Source: Sarcodiotheca gaudichaudii (Eukaryota; Rhodophyta; Florideophyceae; Gigartinales; Solieriaceae). From it: 64,000 nt of DNA. This document shows, in pieces, positions 8,422-17,002 of the stretch. The position numbers and the translations under genes are program-made. The stretch covers positions 1 through 64,000 of the forward strand of contig JAUKVZ010000007.1 of assembly GCA_032355985.1 (NCBI GenBank), read 5' to 3'. Under the pieces are notes generated by a model. The model did not search any database. It had not been told where the DNA came from and saw only the letters and a list, made by a program, of their open reading frames with translations. Positions within the stretch are counted from its first letter, which is position 1. Each line of letters opens with the position of its first letter.

Positions 8422-9240
8422 ATGCGAGTTTTTTCACGACGGGCGCTGATGTCTGCGCTGATTGCGGGCGGAGGTTGGGCCTTGGTGGCGCCTGCTGCGT
8501 CGGGCGACATTCTGTATGCGACGGGCTTTGAGCCAGGCGTGTTTCTGCCGGGGCCACTGGCGGGTCAGGATGAGTTCCGTGCGAATCTGGGCATCAGCGC
8601 GAACGCCGCGATGGTGACATCGGACTCGGCGTACTCGGGCGCTCAGGGCGTGCGCATCAGCGGCGCGGATCTTGATTTCCTGCCGGATTACGGCGTGTAC
8701 GCGGGATCGTACGTGCACGATGTCGAGGCGCCGGAAGACGCCGGGGTGCGCGCCATTGAGAGCTCGATGGTGACGGTCTCCTCGATGATCAAGATCGACA
8801 GCACGCCGGAGGCGTGCACGATCGGCGTGAGTCTGCTGGATCGTTCGGGCGTCAACACGCTGGGGTTCGTCGGGATTGATCTCGCCACAAGCGAGACCTT
8901 CGTTTCGAATGCGATCTTCGAGGAGGTTCGCGGCGAGAACTACATGTATGGCGAGTGGGCGGAGTTCACAGGTGTGTTCGATCTCCGCACGAATACCCTG
9001 GAAGGGTATTTCAACGGCGTGTTGATCGGTGAGGTTCCGATCGTGGATCTTTACGAGAGCCGCGGCGCGCTTCCTGCGATTTATTCGGGCGCGGAGCTTG
9101 CGATCATTTCGACGGAGGCGATTCCAGACACGATCGCGGAGTTCGACGACTTTTCGGTCAATCTTGTTCCGGCGCCGGGCACGTCGGCGGCCATGTTGTG
9201 CCTCATCGGATCGGCGGCGCAGCGGCGCCGTCGCGGTTGA
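8422..9240 (+). CDS. Secreted protein with PAPG C-terminal anchor
   Basis: The start ATG 8422 follows a strong GGAAGGAG ribosome site. A signal peptide (about residues 1-27, ending near APAASG) precedes a 220-residue beta-rich region beginning ILYATGFEPG, similar to the lectin/LamG-like extracellular domains seen in planctomycete surface proteins. The end reads LVPAPGTSAAMLCLIGSAA followed by RRRR, a PEP-CTERM-like sorting tail in which PAPG replaces PEP. It is predicted to be exported and processed at the cell surface. Function unknown. The DUF1579 gene follows 54 bases downstream. Confidence 0.75.
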   Translation: MRVFSRRALMSALIAGGGWALVAPAASGDILYATGFEPGVFLPGPLAGQDEFRANLGISANAAMVTSDSAYSGAQGVRISGADLDFLPDYGVYAGSYVHDVEAPEDAGVRAIESSMVTVSSMIKIDSTPEACTIGVSLLDRSGVNTLGFVGIDLATSETFVSNAIFEEVRGENYMYGEWAEFTGVFDLRTNTLEGYFNGVLIGEVPIVDLYESRGALPAIYSGAELAIISTEAIPDTIAEFDDFSVNLVPAPGTSAAMLCLIGSAAQRRRRG

Positions 9241-9294
9241 AGCAATCCTCAGAGAGGCGGGTGTTCCCACCGGTTTGAAGAAAGGAGTAATGAC

Positions 9295-9852
9295 ATGAGA
9301 CAGACACTGCTCGGGTTTGTCCTCGCACTGGCCGCCGCCGGATGTGTGGCGGTGGCGGCTGAGGACAAACGGTCGCATTTTGATCGTGGAGATCCAGCGC
9401 TATGGCTCGACAAGCAGGTCGGCGCCTGGGAATCGACGAGCGAGGTGTTGTTCGAGGCGGATCCCGACGGGGAGCGCGCGCGTAGCCGCGGCGATATGCG
9501 GACGCGGACGCTTGGCGACAACTGGCTAATCTCGGAAGGCGTGATGCGCTTCGGAGACGCGTCGGTGTCGTTCGTGCGGACGCTTGGGTTCGATGATGAG
9601 CGGAAGCGTTATGTCGGCACATGGATCGACACCGCGTCGAATCACTTGTGGACGCTCGAGGGCGCCATGGATGGCGATACGCTGGTACTTGAATGCTCAG
9701 GCCCCAGTTGCCTGGAGCCTGAACGGGTCACCGACTACCGAGAGTTTTACCGGTTCACGGCGGACGGTGTGCTTGAACACAGATCAGTTGTGCTTCACAG
9801 CAGTGGAGCGTGGGTCGAGTATATGACCTCGGAATATCGCCTGAAGGAATGA
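9295..9852 (+). CDS. DUF1579-like exported protein
   Basis: The 185-residue product has an N-terminal lipoprotein-like signal (LGFVLALAAAGC) and a beta-barrel-like body. Features such as VGAWESTSEVLFE, LGDNWLISEG, TLGFDDERKRYVGTWID and SEYRL match DUF1579 proteins, which resemble lipocalins. AAGGAG lies about 8 bases before ATG 9295. The role is unknown; neighbouring secreted genes suggest an envelope location. If Cys17 is lipidated the protein would be anchored in the membrane. Confidence 0.72.
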   Translation: MRQTLLGFVLALAAAGCVAVAAEDKRSHFDRGDPALWLDKQVGAWESTSEVLFEADPDGERARSRGDMRTRTLGDNWLISEGVMRFGDASVSFVRTLGFDDERKRYVGTWIDTASNHLWTLEGAMDGDTLVLECSGPSCLEPERVTDYREFYRFTADGVLEHRSVVLHSSGAWVEYMTSEYRLKE

Positions 9853-10323
9853 GATTTCGATAGTGATCTGCCCTCGGATGCCTTGACTGGCGTTCGGGGG
9901 TGTTGGGTTGAACGCTGCATTTCACGGCGGCTCGATGTTCATCGCATCCTTTTGAGGATGTTGCGGACGCGGGCCTTGATGGATGGCGCGGATGATTGGG
10001 GATTGAAATCAGCGGGCGCTCACGGAGAGGCGCGCGCTGTGTGTGACGCTCGTTCTTTGAAAGCATGTCGCAGGCGGTGGCGGTTTCTGAGGCGCGATCG
10101 GCTGTATCAGCGCGGCAGAAGGGGTCCGGCTTGCTGGGAGGCTCTCTGCGTACGAATAAGGGGCGTCCTTTGGCCGCGGGACGTGAAAAACCTTGATTGC
10201 CTGCAGGACCATGGGTACCGTGGCAATCGTCCAGAGGGCGCCGCGCCGATTCTGGCGGGCCGTCTGGGGCGTGTCCGCTTGGATCATGAAAGGGCGGACT
10301 GCCGGGCGAACGAAGGAACACTT
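9853..10323. other. 471-base interval with relic patch and upstream region of next gene
   Basis: No intact gene is visible. The part from about 9942 to 10090 contains near-copies of the ends of three other genes of this window (listed separately). The rest, 10091-10323, has no recognisable coding content; a ribosome site (GAAGGA) for the next gene lies near its end. Confidence 0.6.
9942..10090. pseudogene. Patchwork of copied gene ends (HEAT-like, DinB-like, YdeI-like)
   Basis: Three blocks match genes elsewhere in the window. 9955-9989 equals 11048-11082 at 32 of 35 bases and, on the minus strand, still reads SIKARVRNILKRMR before a stop, like the end of the HEAT-like gene. 9982-10003 equals 6723-6744 at 22 of 22 bases and reads MARMIGD before a stop on the plus strand, like the end of the DinB-like gene. 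10059-10082 equals 3006-3029 at 24 of 24 bases and reads TACDMLSKN on the minus strand, like the end of the YdeI-like gene. The blocks keep their source orientations. Confidence 0.65.
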
Positions 10324-10992
10324 ATGAATGCCACTCGATGCATCGTGTGCGCAGCGGCGCTTGGCGCGTTGTCGCTGGGGTCTCCGGCCGCTGATGGCGG
10401 GATCATTTCGTTCACTGGTCCGATCGACATCATTGCGCCTCCGGCTTCGGTGAATGAGGGCGCGCTGGAGAGCGATACGCAGATTCGCGTGTTTCGGGAG
10501 CGGGCCAATCTGGAGCTTGCCGCGCAGTTCAGTGTGAACATCACCAACCCGGGCACGTATTCGGCGCTGGGCGGCGGACCCGGCGGGAATCTTGCGGCGG
10601 GCCTGGTGGTCACCAGCTACATGGTGCATATGGATCACGTCGGCACGGGTGGTGGCGGCGGACGCTATGAGGGTTCGCTCACGTTCGACACGGATATTCT
10701 TGCGGTCATTACAGCGAGATCGAGGCTTGACACCTCGGATCCGATTGTCGGACTGCCGGGCGTATTGTATCCCACGGGAGACAATGCGATTGAACGCGGC
10801 ACGCTTGATTCGGCGAGCAATGGCGATGTGTTGACACTCTCGGGCAATCGCCGCACGTTTACGTTCAGCGTGGCGCACAGCAGCGACAACATCGAGCAGT
10901 TTCGGATCATCACTGAGATCCCGGCGCCCGGTGCAGTGTGGCTGTCGGTTGTCGGCGCCGTTGTCGCGTGCCGGCGCACGCGAGGCGCGTAA
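10324..10992 (+). CDS. Secreted protein with PAPG C-terminal anchor
   Basis: ATG 10324 is preceded by GAAGGA. A signal peptide (about residues 1-26) leads into a mature region of about 170 residues rich in Gly, Thr and Ser, with DTDILAVITARSRLDTSDP, whose fold I do not recognise. The tail reads EIPAPGAVWLSVVGAVVA then RRTRGA, the same organisation as three other proteins of this window. It is predicted to be exported and sorted by an exosortase-like system. The Arg cluster is interrupted, so processing efficiency may differ. Substrate or role unknown. Confidence 0.7.
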   Translation: MNATRCIVCAAALGALSLGSPAADGGIISFTGPIDIIAPPASVNEGALESDTQIRVFRERANLELAAQFSVNITNPGTYSALGGGPGGNLAAGLVVTSYMVHMDHVGTGGGGGRYEGSLTFDTDILAVITARSRLDTSDPIVGLPGVLYPTGDNAIERGTLDSASNGDVLTLSGNRRTFTFSVAHSSDNIEQFRIITEIPAPGAVWLSVVGAVVACRRTRGA

Positions 10993-11031
10993 GTAACTCT
11001 CCATCTTGTCTTTGCGATCAGGCGATAGCGG

Positions 11032-11541
11032 CTACTTCATCGCGCGCAGGATATTGCGCACGCGCGCCTTGATGGATGGCGCTTCTTCGTGGTTCATGGC
11101 GTCCTCAAGGAGGGCTTCGGCTTCTTCGCGGTATTGGGGATGGGCTTTGGCGAAGGTTGCGTAGGCGCTGTAGGCCCAGGCTCGGACGAACTTGTTTGAT
11201 TCGTCGAGGGATGCTTCGAGGAAGTCTTCGATGTCGCTGACTGATGCCGCGGGCATGGGGAGCCATGTCATGCACTGGAGGATGTGGAGTGTGGATTCCC
11301 AGTGCTTGAAGTTGATTGCGTTTGCGAAGAGTTGCTGTGCGGCTTTGGGGGTTGGCGGGTCGGCGCCGGCTTCCATGTGATGTTTGATGAGCCAGGTGGC
11401 GGCTCGTTCGAGGTCGGGATCGGCGGAATAGGTGATGAGGCGGGATGTGAAGGCGCGGGAAGAAGCGTGCGCGCGGTAAGCGGCTTCCATTGGGGCGGTC
11501 GCTTTGGCGTCCCATTTGGAGATGGATTGTTTGAGGGTCAT
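11032..11541 (-). CDS. HEAT-repeat-like helical protein
   Basis: The 169-residue protein is a run of paired helices: LERAATWLIKHHMEAG, ALWE-type HWESTLHILQCM, then FVRAWAYSAYATFAKAHPQY and SIKARVRNILRAMK at the end, the pattern of HEAT/ARM-like scaffolds. ATG 11541 (MTLKQSISKW) is chosen because it starts the first helix. An upstream in-frame ATG at 11616 would add 25 Pro-rich residues and overlap the HxlR gene by 23 bases. No catalytic motif is seen. Its 3' end has a near-copy at 9955-9989. Confidence 0.6.
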   Translation of the reverse strand: MTLKQSISKWDAKATAPMEAAYRAHASSRAFTSRLITYSADPDLERAATWLIKHHMEAGADPPTPKAAQQLFANAINFKHWESTLHILQCMTWLPMPAASVSDIEDFLEASLDESNKFVRAWAYSAYATFAKAHPQYREEAEALLEDAMNHEEAPSIKARVRNILRAMK

Positions 11542-11593
11542 GGGCGGGGTTGGCGGCGGCTCGGGATTGATGGGTGCGCGCGAGGGCTTTGTT

Positions 11594-11962
11594 TCATTCG
11601 GACGCGACGCATGCATCGGCGTTTGATTCTTCGGCGAGGCGGCGGGCTTTGAACTCTCGGCCCCAGGTTTGCATGGAGTTGAGGATGGGTTCGAGGGAGC
11701 GGCCGTATGGCGTGACTTCGTATTCGACTCGTGGCGGGACTTCGGCGTAGACGTGTCGGGCGATGACGCCGTCGGCTTCGAGTTCGCGGAGCTGGAGTGT
11801 GATCATGCGTTCGGTGGCGTTGGGGACGAGGCGTTTGAGTTCGCCGAAGCGTTTTCTGCCGCCGAGGAGATGGCAGACGAGGACGGGCTTCCATCTGCCT
11901 CCGATGACGCTGAGTGTGGCTTCGACATCACATCCGGTTTTCCAGTTGTACTTGCGTGTCAT
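11594..11962 (-). CDS. HxlR-family transcriptional regulator
   Basis: The 122-residue product is a textbook HxlR winged helix: CDVEATLSVIGGRWKPVLV, FGELKRLVPNATERMITLQLRELEADG as the recognition region, and YEVTPYGRSLEPIL before the dimerisation helix. Cys11 sits where redox- or aldehyde-sensing members carry their sensor cysteine. Such regulators typically control divergent oxidoreductases; here a divergent cupin and a quinone oxidoreductase gene follow. A near-palindromic site lies at 11995-12014 between them. Confidence 0.9.
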   Translation of the reverse strand: MTRKYNWKTGCDVEATLSVIGGRWKPVLVCHLLGGRKRFGELKRLVPNATERMITLQLRELEADGVIARHVYAEVPPRVEYEVTPYGRSLEPILNSMQTWGREFKARRLAEESNADACVASE

Positions 11963-11994
11963 GCGTTGGGTCCAAAACGGTGATGAATGTCCAT

Positions 11995-12014
11995 TACTTA
12001 CATTTTTGTAGGTA
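11995..12014. promoter_or_regulatory. Probable HxlR operator
   Basis: TACTTACA, a TTTT spacer and TGTAGGTA form an inverted repeat with one mismatch in eight positions. It lies between the HxlR gene and the divergent cupin gene. The TACTTAC...GTAAGTA-like form is what I recall of HxlR-family sites. Confidence 0.6.
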
Positions 12015-12095
12015 CTTGTTGTCTTTGAAGTATAGGCGTACGGTTGGCCAGTTGGTCACGCGTTTGACTGATTTCGCGAACGAAGGAGCCTTGTA

Positions 12096-12968
12096 ATGCA
12101 TCGATCGCTTTTGACTGTTGGGGTTTGCCTTGTGCTGGGCGGGGCGGGATGCGCGAGCGATGGCGCGGCGGTCGGTCGTTCGGCTCAGCCAAGTTCGGTT
12201 GAGGTCGTTTCGGCGGATGACATTGCGTGGGGCGATTTGAATCCGGCGCGTGGGGATGCGAGTCCTCGGGCGGGCGGGTTGTGGGGCGATCGGACGAGCG
12301 GCGGCGCGTCGGGGTTTCTGGTGCGGTTTGCGCCGGAGTTTTCGTCGCCGCCTCACATTCACAATGTGACGTATCGGGGCGTTGTGATTGACGGTCGTGT
12401 GCACAACGACGATCCGGGCGCGGCGCGCCTGTGGATGGGCGCGGGGTCGTACTGGACGCAGCCGGCGGGTGAAGCGCACATCACTGCGGCGGATGATCGC
12501 GCGAGCGTGGCGTATATCGAGATTGATGAGGGGCCGTATCTGGTGCATCCGGCGGCGGAGGCGTTTGATCGCGGCGAGCGGCCGATCAATGTGGATCGCT
12601 CGAATGTGATGTGGGTTGACGCTTCGATGACGCCGTGGATTGAGATGGATGATCGCGGCGCGCAGGCGCGGGTGGCTTATCTGTGGGGTGATGCATCGGG
12701 GGCAGGTGTGCGCGGCATGCTGCTGGAGTTGCCGCGGGGTTTTTCCGGTGAGATTCGCAGCGGTGGCCCTGAGATTCGCGCGGTTGTGATTGAGGGCGCG
12801 CTGACGCATGCGGATGGCGCGACGGGGACGCCACTTGCGCCGGGGAGTTACTTCGGCTCGGAGGGAGTTGCCTCGCATTGGATCGCTTCGAGCGATTCGG
12901 AGGGGTGCACTCTTTATGTGCGCTCGGATGGCGCGATTGAGCTTGTTGCGGCGCGCGCGGGGAAGTGA
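12096..12968 (+). CDS. Cupin lipoprotein (DUF4437-like)
   Basis: The 290-residue protein begins with a lipoprotein signal (LVLGGAGC, lipidation at about Cys19). The mature part has two cupin modules: HIHNVTYRGVVIDGRVHND with the metal-binding His pair in the first (about 88-105), and a second beginning near VDASMTPWIEM (about 170). It looks like DUF4437/anti-ECFsigma ChrR-type cupins. AAGGAG precedes ATG 12096. It is divergent from HxlR and 60 bases ahead of the quinone oxidoreductase, so all three probably form one regulated unit. Confidence 0.75.
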   Translation: MHRSLLTVGVCLVLGGAGCASDGAAVGRSAQPSSVEVVSADDIAWGDLNPARGDASPRAGGLWGDRTSGGASGFLVRFAPEFSSPPHIHNVTYRGVVIDGRVHNDDPGAARLWMGAGSYWTQPAGEAHITAADDRASVAYIEIDEGPYLVHPAAEAFDRGERPINVDRSNVMWVDASMTPWIEMDDRGAQARVAYLWGDASGAGVRGMLLELPRGFSGEIRSGGPEIRAVVIEGALTHADGATGTPLAPGSYFGSEGVASHWIASSDSEGCTLYVRSDGAIELVAARAGK

Positions 12969-13028
12969 AGAGATCTGCCGCCGGGAGTTCCCGAGCGGCG
13001 CACCATGCAAAGGGAAAGGGAACGACCG

Positions 13029-14015
13029 ATGAAGGCGATGATTGTTCGTGCGTTTGGCGAGGATGCGGTTTTTGAGAGCGCCGAGGTTGAGACGCCTGCC
13101 GTGAAGGATGGGCATGTGCTTGTTCGGATCGAAGCTTCGAGCGTGAACACGGTTGACACGATGATTCGGAAGATGGGCGCGGAGCTTCCGCTTGCGCCGG
13201 AGACGCCGGCGATTCTGGGGATGGATTTTGCGGGGACTGTTGAGCGTGTCGGCGCGGGCGTGGAGCGGTTTTCGGTTGGCGATGCGGTGTATGGATGCGC
13301 GGGCGGGCTTGCGGATTTGCCGGGGACGCTGGCTGAGTTCATCGCGGCGGATCAGGATCTGATTGCGCACAAGCCGCAGAACCTTTCGATGCGGGAGGCG
13401 GCGGCGCTTCCGCTGGTGGGGATCACTGCGCTGGAAGGATTGAGGCGCGCGGGGATCGCGGCGGATCAGCGCGTGCTGGTGCATGGCGGATCGGGCGGTG
13501 TGGGACATGTGGCGCTGCAGCTTGCGCGGCATTTTGGCGCGCGGGTGTACTCGACGGGCGGTGGCGATGAGCAGCTGGCGCTGATCGAGCGGCTGGGCGC
13601 GACTGCGATCAACTACAAGACGGAGTCGGTGGAGCAGTATGTTCAGAAGCACACGGATGGGGCGGGGTTTGAGGTAGTGTTTGACTCCGTCGGCGGGATG
13701 AACCTGTTGAACTCGTTTGAAGCCGCGGCGCTGAACGGGCAGGTGGCGACGACTGTTTCGATGTGTGAGCTTGATCTGACGCCGGCGCACTTCAAGGGCT
13801 TGTCGCTGCATGTTGTGTTCATGCTGATTCCGATGCTGCATCATTTCCGTCGCGCCGAGCATGGGGCGATCCTGCAGGAGCTTGCTCGGATCGTGGAGTC
13901 GGGCGGGCTGACGCCGGTGCTGGATTCGGAGCGTTTTTCGCTTGAGGATGCGGGGAAGGCGCATGCGCGGCTGGAGAGCGGTCGGGCGATGGGGAAGGTT
14001 GTGATTGAGAACTGA
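13029..14015 (+). CDS. Zinc-independent quinone oxidoreductase (MDR family)
   Basis: This 328-residue protein has the medium-chain dehydrogenase/reductase layout. The GroES-like part (1-120) contains ILGMDFAGTVERVGAGV, and the Rossmann part contains VLVHGGSGGVGHVALQLA (about 145-162), the NADPH-binding loop. The catalytic zinc ligands of true alcohol dehydrogenases are absent, as in QOR-type enzymes that reduce quinones or enones. ATG 13029 is chosen because KAMIVRAFG is the usual N-terminus. Control by the HxlR regulator upstream is inferred. Confidence 0.88.
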   Translation: MKAMIVRAFGEDAVFESAEVETPAVKDGHVLVRIEASSVNTVDTMIRKMGAELPLAPETPAILGMDFAGTVERVGAGVERFSVGDAVYGCAGGLADLPGTLAEFIAADQDLIAHKPQNLSMREAAALPLVGITALEGLRRAGIAADQRVLVHGGSGGVGHVALQLARHFGARVYSTGGGDEQLALIERLGATAINYKTESVEQYVQKHTDGAGFEVVFDSVGGMNLLNSFEAAALNGQVATTVSMCELDLTPAHFKGLSLHVVFMLIPMLHHFRRAEHGAILQELARIVESGGLTPVLDSERFSLEDAGKAHARLESGRAMGKVVIEN

Positions 14016-14019
14016 GGCG

Positions 14020-14047
14020 TCCTTCGCGTTCGGTTGAGCGCGAAGGA
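14020..14047 (+). terminator. Hairpin after quinone oxidoreductase
   Basis: TCCTTCGCG and CGCGAAGGA form a 9-bp perfect stem with a 10-base loop, 5 bases after the stop codon. The following run (TGTTTGTGG) is only moderately T-rich, so it may be a weak terminator. Confidence 0.5.
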
Positions 14048-14127
14048 TGTTTGTGGCCGCGAGTGCTCGGCGGCTGGAACTTTCCACAACGCGCACCGCG
14101 TGTGCATTTGGCTGCCATAATCGGGTC

Positions 14128-15612
14128 ATGTTCACGACGACTGTGGAGCCTGTCGCGACTGCTGTTTTGCTGCTGGTGTTCGGCGCGCTGATTTTGTGCA
14201 GTGTGCTGTTCAGCCGCACGCTGAACAGGGTTGGTGTGCCGGTGGTGCTGCTGTTTATGGCGCTTGGCATGCTTGGCGGATCCGAGGGGATCGGCGGCGT
14301 TCACTTCAACAATTACAACCTGGCTTTTCGGCTGGGGACGATCGCTCTCATTCTGATTCTGTTTGATGGCGGTCTGAATACGGCGAAGTCTTCGATTCGC
14401 GCGAGTCTGCTGCCGGCGGGGCTGATGGCGACGGTGGGCGTGCTGATCACGGCGGCGCTGGTGTCGGGGATTGCGCGGCTGCTTGGGCTTTCGTGGGGCG
14501 AGGCGCTGCTGGTAGGCGCCATTGTTTCGTCGACGGACGCGGCGGCTGTGTTTGCGGTGCTGCGTGGCGGGAGTGTCAGCGTCAAGGAGCCGGTGCGCAG
14601 CACGATCGAGGTTGAGTCCTGCATCAACGATCCGATGGCGGTGATTTTGACGGTGACGCTGGTGGAGGCGCTGCACGCGGGGACGGGGCTGTCGTGGTGG
14701 CTGCTGGCGCTGGTGCCGATGCAGCTTGCGATTGGCGCTGGTGTGGGGATCGCGATGGGGATGTTTGGGCAGTGGATGCTCAATCGGACGCTGTTTGCGA
14801 CGGTGGGTTTGTATCCGGCGGCGACGCTGGCGATTGCGGCTTTGACATTCGGCCTGGCGACGCTTGTCAATGGAAGCGGGTTTCTTGCGGTGTTTGCGGC
14901 GGCGGCCGTGCTGGGGAATGGATCGCTGCCTTACAAGACGGGTCTGACGCGTGTGCATGATGCGGTGGCGTGGTTTGCGCAGGTGTCGATGTTTTTGATG
15001 CTCGGGCTGCTTTCGTTTCCGAGCCGCCTGATGGATGTCGCGGGGGTTGGGCTCGTCTTGGGTCTTGCGCTGGCGTTCATTGCGCGGCCGGCGGCTGCGG
15101 CGGTGTGTCTGGCGCCGCTGGGCTGGTCGCGAAAGCAGATTGCGTATACGGGCTGGGTCGGCATTCGCGGGGCGGTGCCGATTGTGCTGGCGACGATTCC
15201 GATCATGTCGGGGCTGCCTGTCGGGGAGCATGTTTTCGACATCGTGTTTTTCATTGTGGTGCTGAGCGCGCTGGCGCCGGGGGCGAGCATCATTCCGGTG
15301 ACGCGGCGGCTTGGATTTGAGGATCCGCGGAAGCCGGAGCCTGCGGCGCTTCTGGAGCTTCATTCACGAAAGAAGCTTGGCGGCGAGGTGTTTGTGTATC
15401 GGGTGAGTCCGACGACGACGGTGTGCGGCGCGACGCTCTCGGAGATTGTGTTTCCGGAGTATGCGTCTGTGCTGCTGGTTGTGCGGGGCGACACACTGCT
15501 GCCGGCGCGCGGTCCGACGCGGCTGCGCGAGGGTGACTTTGTGTATGTGTTCTGTAATCCGAGTGAGGAACCGATTGTGGGCTTGCTGTTCGGGCGTCCG
15601 GTTTCGGATTGA
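14128..15612 (+). CDS. K+/H+ antiporter, CPA1 family (NhaP2/CvrA type)
   Basis: The 494-residue protein has about 12 membrane segments with the CPA signature: LILILFDGGLNT (helix 3), VGAIVSSTDAAAVFAVLRGG and VESCINDPMAV (the ND pair of the ion site), and GWVGIRGAVPIVLATIP. After about residue 410 follows a soluble TrkA_C-like domain (VYRVSPTTTVCGATLSE to LREGDFVYVFC), which places it with the potassium/proton antiporters of the NhaP2/CvrA group. ATG 14128 has no Shine-Dalgarno; CATAAT lies 12 bases upstream, consistent with a leaderless start. Confidence 0.88.
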   Translation: MFTTTVEPVATAVLLLVFGALILCSVLFSRTLNRVGVPVVLLFMALGMLGGSEGIGGVHFNNYNLAFRLGTIALILILFDGGLNTAKSSIRASLLPAGLMATVGVLITAALVSGIARLLGLSWGEALLVGAIVSSTDAAAVFAVLRGGSVSVKEPVRSTIEVESCINDPMAVILTVTLVEALHAGTGLSWWLLALVPMQLAIGAGVGIAMGMFGQWMLNRTLFATVGLYPAATLAIAALTFGLATLVNGSGFLAVFAAAAVLGNGSLPYKTGLTRVHDAVAWFAQVSMFLMLGLLSFPSRLMDVAGVGLVLGLALAFIARPAAAAVCLAPLGWSRKQIAYTGWVGIRGAVPIVLATIPIMSGLPVGEHVFDIVFFIVVLSALAPGASIIPVTRRLGFEDPRKPEPAALLELHSRKKLGGEVFVYRVSPTTTVCGATLSEIVFPEYASVLLVVRGDTLLPARGPTRLREGDFVYVFCNPSEEPIVGLLFGRPVSD

Positions 15613-15677
15613 TGGGGCGCGTTGTTGAATCGGCGTTCCATACCTTGCGGCGCGTGAACCTGATAGGCTTCGGCATC

Positions 15678-16337
15678 ATGCGAATGTTTCGAATCCTTGC
15701 GCTGCTATTGATGATCGTTCCCGCGGCCTGCCATACGGCGCCGTCATCGCTTCCGGGTCATCTGGAGCCCCACCATCGTGTGCTGCTGCAGAATGGATAT
15801 GTGCGTGTCATGGAGACGCAGATCGCGCCGGGTGAGGAGACGTTTGATCATTCGCACGCGATCGAGTCTGCGTACATCGTGCTTACCGACGGCATGCTTC
15901 GGATCACGAAAGACGATGGTTCGTCACACGATGTGATCATGGAGCGCGGGACGGTCGGCTTTGGTGACTCGGCCATCGTTCATCGCGTCGCCAACATCGG
16001 CACGACGACGGTGCGGGTGGTGGCTGTTGAGGTGTTCAGTCGGCCGCCGAGTCGCGACGCAACAGCGACGCTCGCGGGCTCGGGGGCATTGATTCTCGAC
16101 AACGAGAAAGTTGTTGTTTCGCGGGTTCAGTTGGCGCGGGATGAAACGCTGGCGCTTTGGACGGCGGGTCCATCTGTGATTATCGGTGCGGGGCGCGGGA
16201 GGCTGGCGTCGGAGGATGGGACGTTCACATTTGATCTCGGGCGGGCGCTGTGGCGCGAGGGAGATCAACCGGCGCTGCGGAATGCGGGTGATGATGCGTT
16301 TGAGGCGTACATCGTGACTTTGAAGCCGCGGATGTAG
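15678..16337 (+). CDS. Cupin-domain lipoprotein
   Basis: A lipoprotein signal (ILALLLMIVPAAC) precedes a cupin module: ETQIAPGEETFDHSHAIESAYIVLTDGMLRI and GTVGFGDSAIVHRVANIG, with His residues at the expected metal positions. The remaining 90 residues are a second, diverged beta-barrel. ATG 15678 is taken as the start because it opens directly into the signal peptide; there is no Shine-Dalgarno, and an extended -10-like TGATAGGCT lies about 15 bases upstream. Role unknown. Confidence 0.68.
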   Translation: MRMFRILALLLMIVPAACHTAPSSLPGHLEPHHRVLLQNGYVRVMETQIAPGEETFDHSHAIESAYIVLTDGMLRITKDDGSSHDVIMERGTVGFGDSAIVHRVANIGTTTVRVVAVEVFSRPPSRDATATLAGSGALILDNEKVVVSRVQLARDETLALWTAGPSVIIGAGRGRLASEDGTFTFDLGRALWREGDQPALRNAGDDAFEAYIVTLKPRM

Positions 16338-16406
16338 GGCTGACGCGAAGATCGTCGAGCTCGCTATTTTGCGTGCGCGGCGTCACGTCGCAGATGGAGC
16401 ACACAC

Positions 16407-16907
16407 ATGACGTTTCCACGCACGTTTTCTCATATCGGTATCTCGGTCACAGACCTGGAGCGAGCAGTCGAGTTCTACACAGAGACGCTTGGCTGGTATG
16501 TCATTATGCCGCCGACGGAGATCAGGTCGGACGACTCCGCCATCGGTGTGATGTGCGATGATGTCTTCGGCAAAGGTTGGAATCGATTCCGGATCGCCCA
16601 TCTTGCGACAGGCGACAAGATCGGAGTGGAGCTCTTCGAGTTTGAGAACGCCGAAAAACCAGAGGACAACTTTGAGTACTGGAAGACCGGCGTTTTTCAC
16701 TTCTGCGTGCAGGATCCGGATGTTGAAGGGCTTGCGGCGAAGATCGTGAAAAACGGCGGCAAGCAGCGGATGCCCATTCGCGAGTACTTCCCCGGGGAAA
16801 AGCCGTACCGGATGGTCTATTGCGAGGATCCCTTCGGGAACATCATCGAGATCTACTCGCACAGCTACGAGCTCACGTACTCAGCCGGCGCCTATCAGGG
16901 CGGGTAG
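16407..16907 (+). CDS. VOC-family (glyoxalase/dioxygenase fold) protein
   Basis: The 166-residue product is a single VOC module: FSHIGISVTDLERAVEFYTETLGW at the start and MVYCEDPFGNIIEIYSHSYE near the end, giving the His and Glu metal ligands of this fold. GGAG lies 8 bases before ATG 16407. Members include lactoylglutathione lyases and bleomycin-resistance-like binders; the substrate cannot be told from sequence. Confidence 0.85.
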   Translation: MTFPRTFSHIGISVTDLERAVEFYTETLGWYVIMPPTEIRSDDSAIGVMCDDVFGKGWNRFRIAHLATGDKIGVELFEFENAEKPEDNFEYWKTGVFHFCVQDPDVEGLAAKIVKNGGKQRMPIREYFPGEKPYRMVYCEDPFGNIIEIYSHSYELTYSAGAYQGG

Positions 16908-16957
16908 GGCGTCCGGGGATGGGACCGTTCGGGAGTCGCCCGGTTGTCGAATCAGAC

Positions 16958-16987
16958 TTGACATGCAAGTACAGGCTTGCATATGCT
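16958..16987 (+). promoter_or_regulatory. Promoter with embedded operator for ArsR regulator
   Basis: TTGACA (16958-16963) is followed 18 bases later by TATGCT (16982-16987). A perfect 7-bp inverted repeat, ATGCAAG (16963-16969) and CTTGCAT (16976-16982), sits between and across both elements, as expected for ArsR autorepression. Confidence 0.68.
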
Positions 16988-17002
16988 CTGTGCAGCTAAC
17001 GC

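Noticed and set aside
11994-14270. 758-codon minus-strand ORF
   Set aside because: It is antisense to the cupin and quinone oxidoreductase genes and consists of Arg/His/Pro-rich shadow sequence.
13819-15363. 514-codon minus-strand ORF
   Set aside because: Antisense to the antiporter gene; low-complexity Arg/His/Gln composition without motif.
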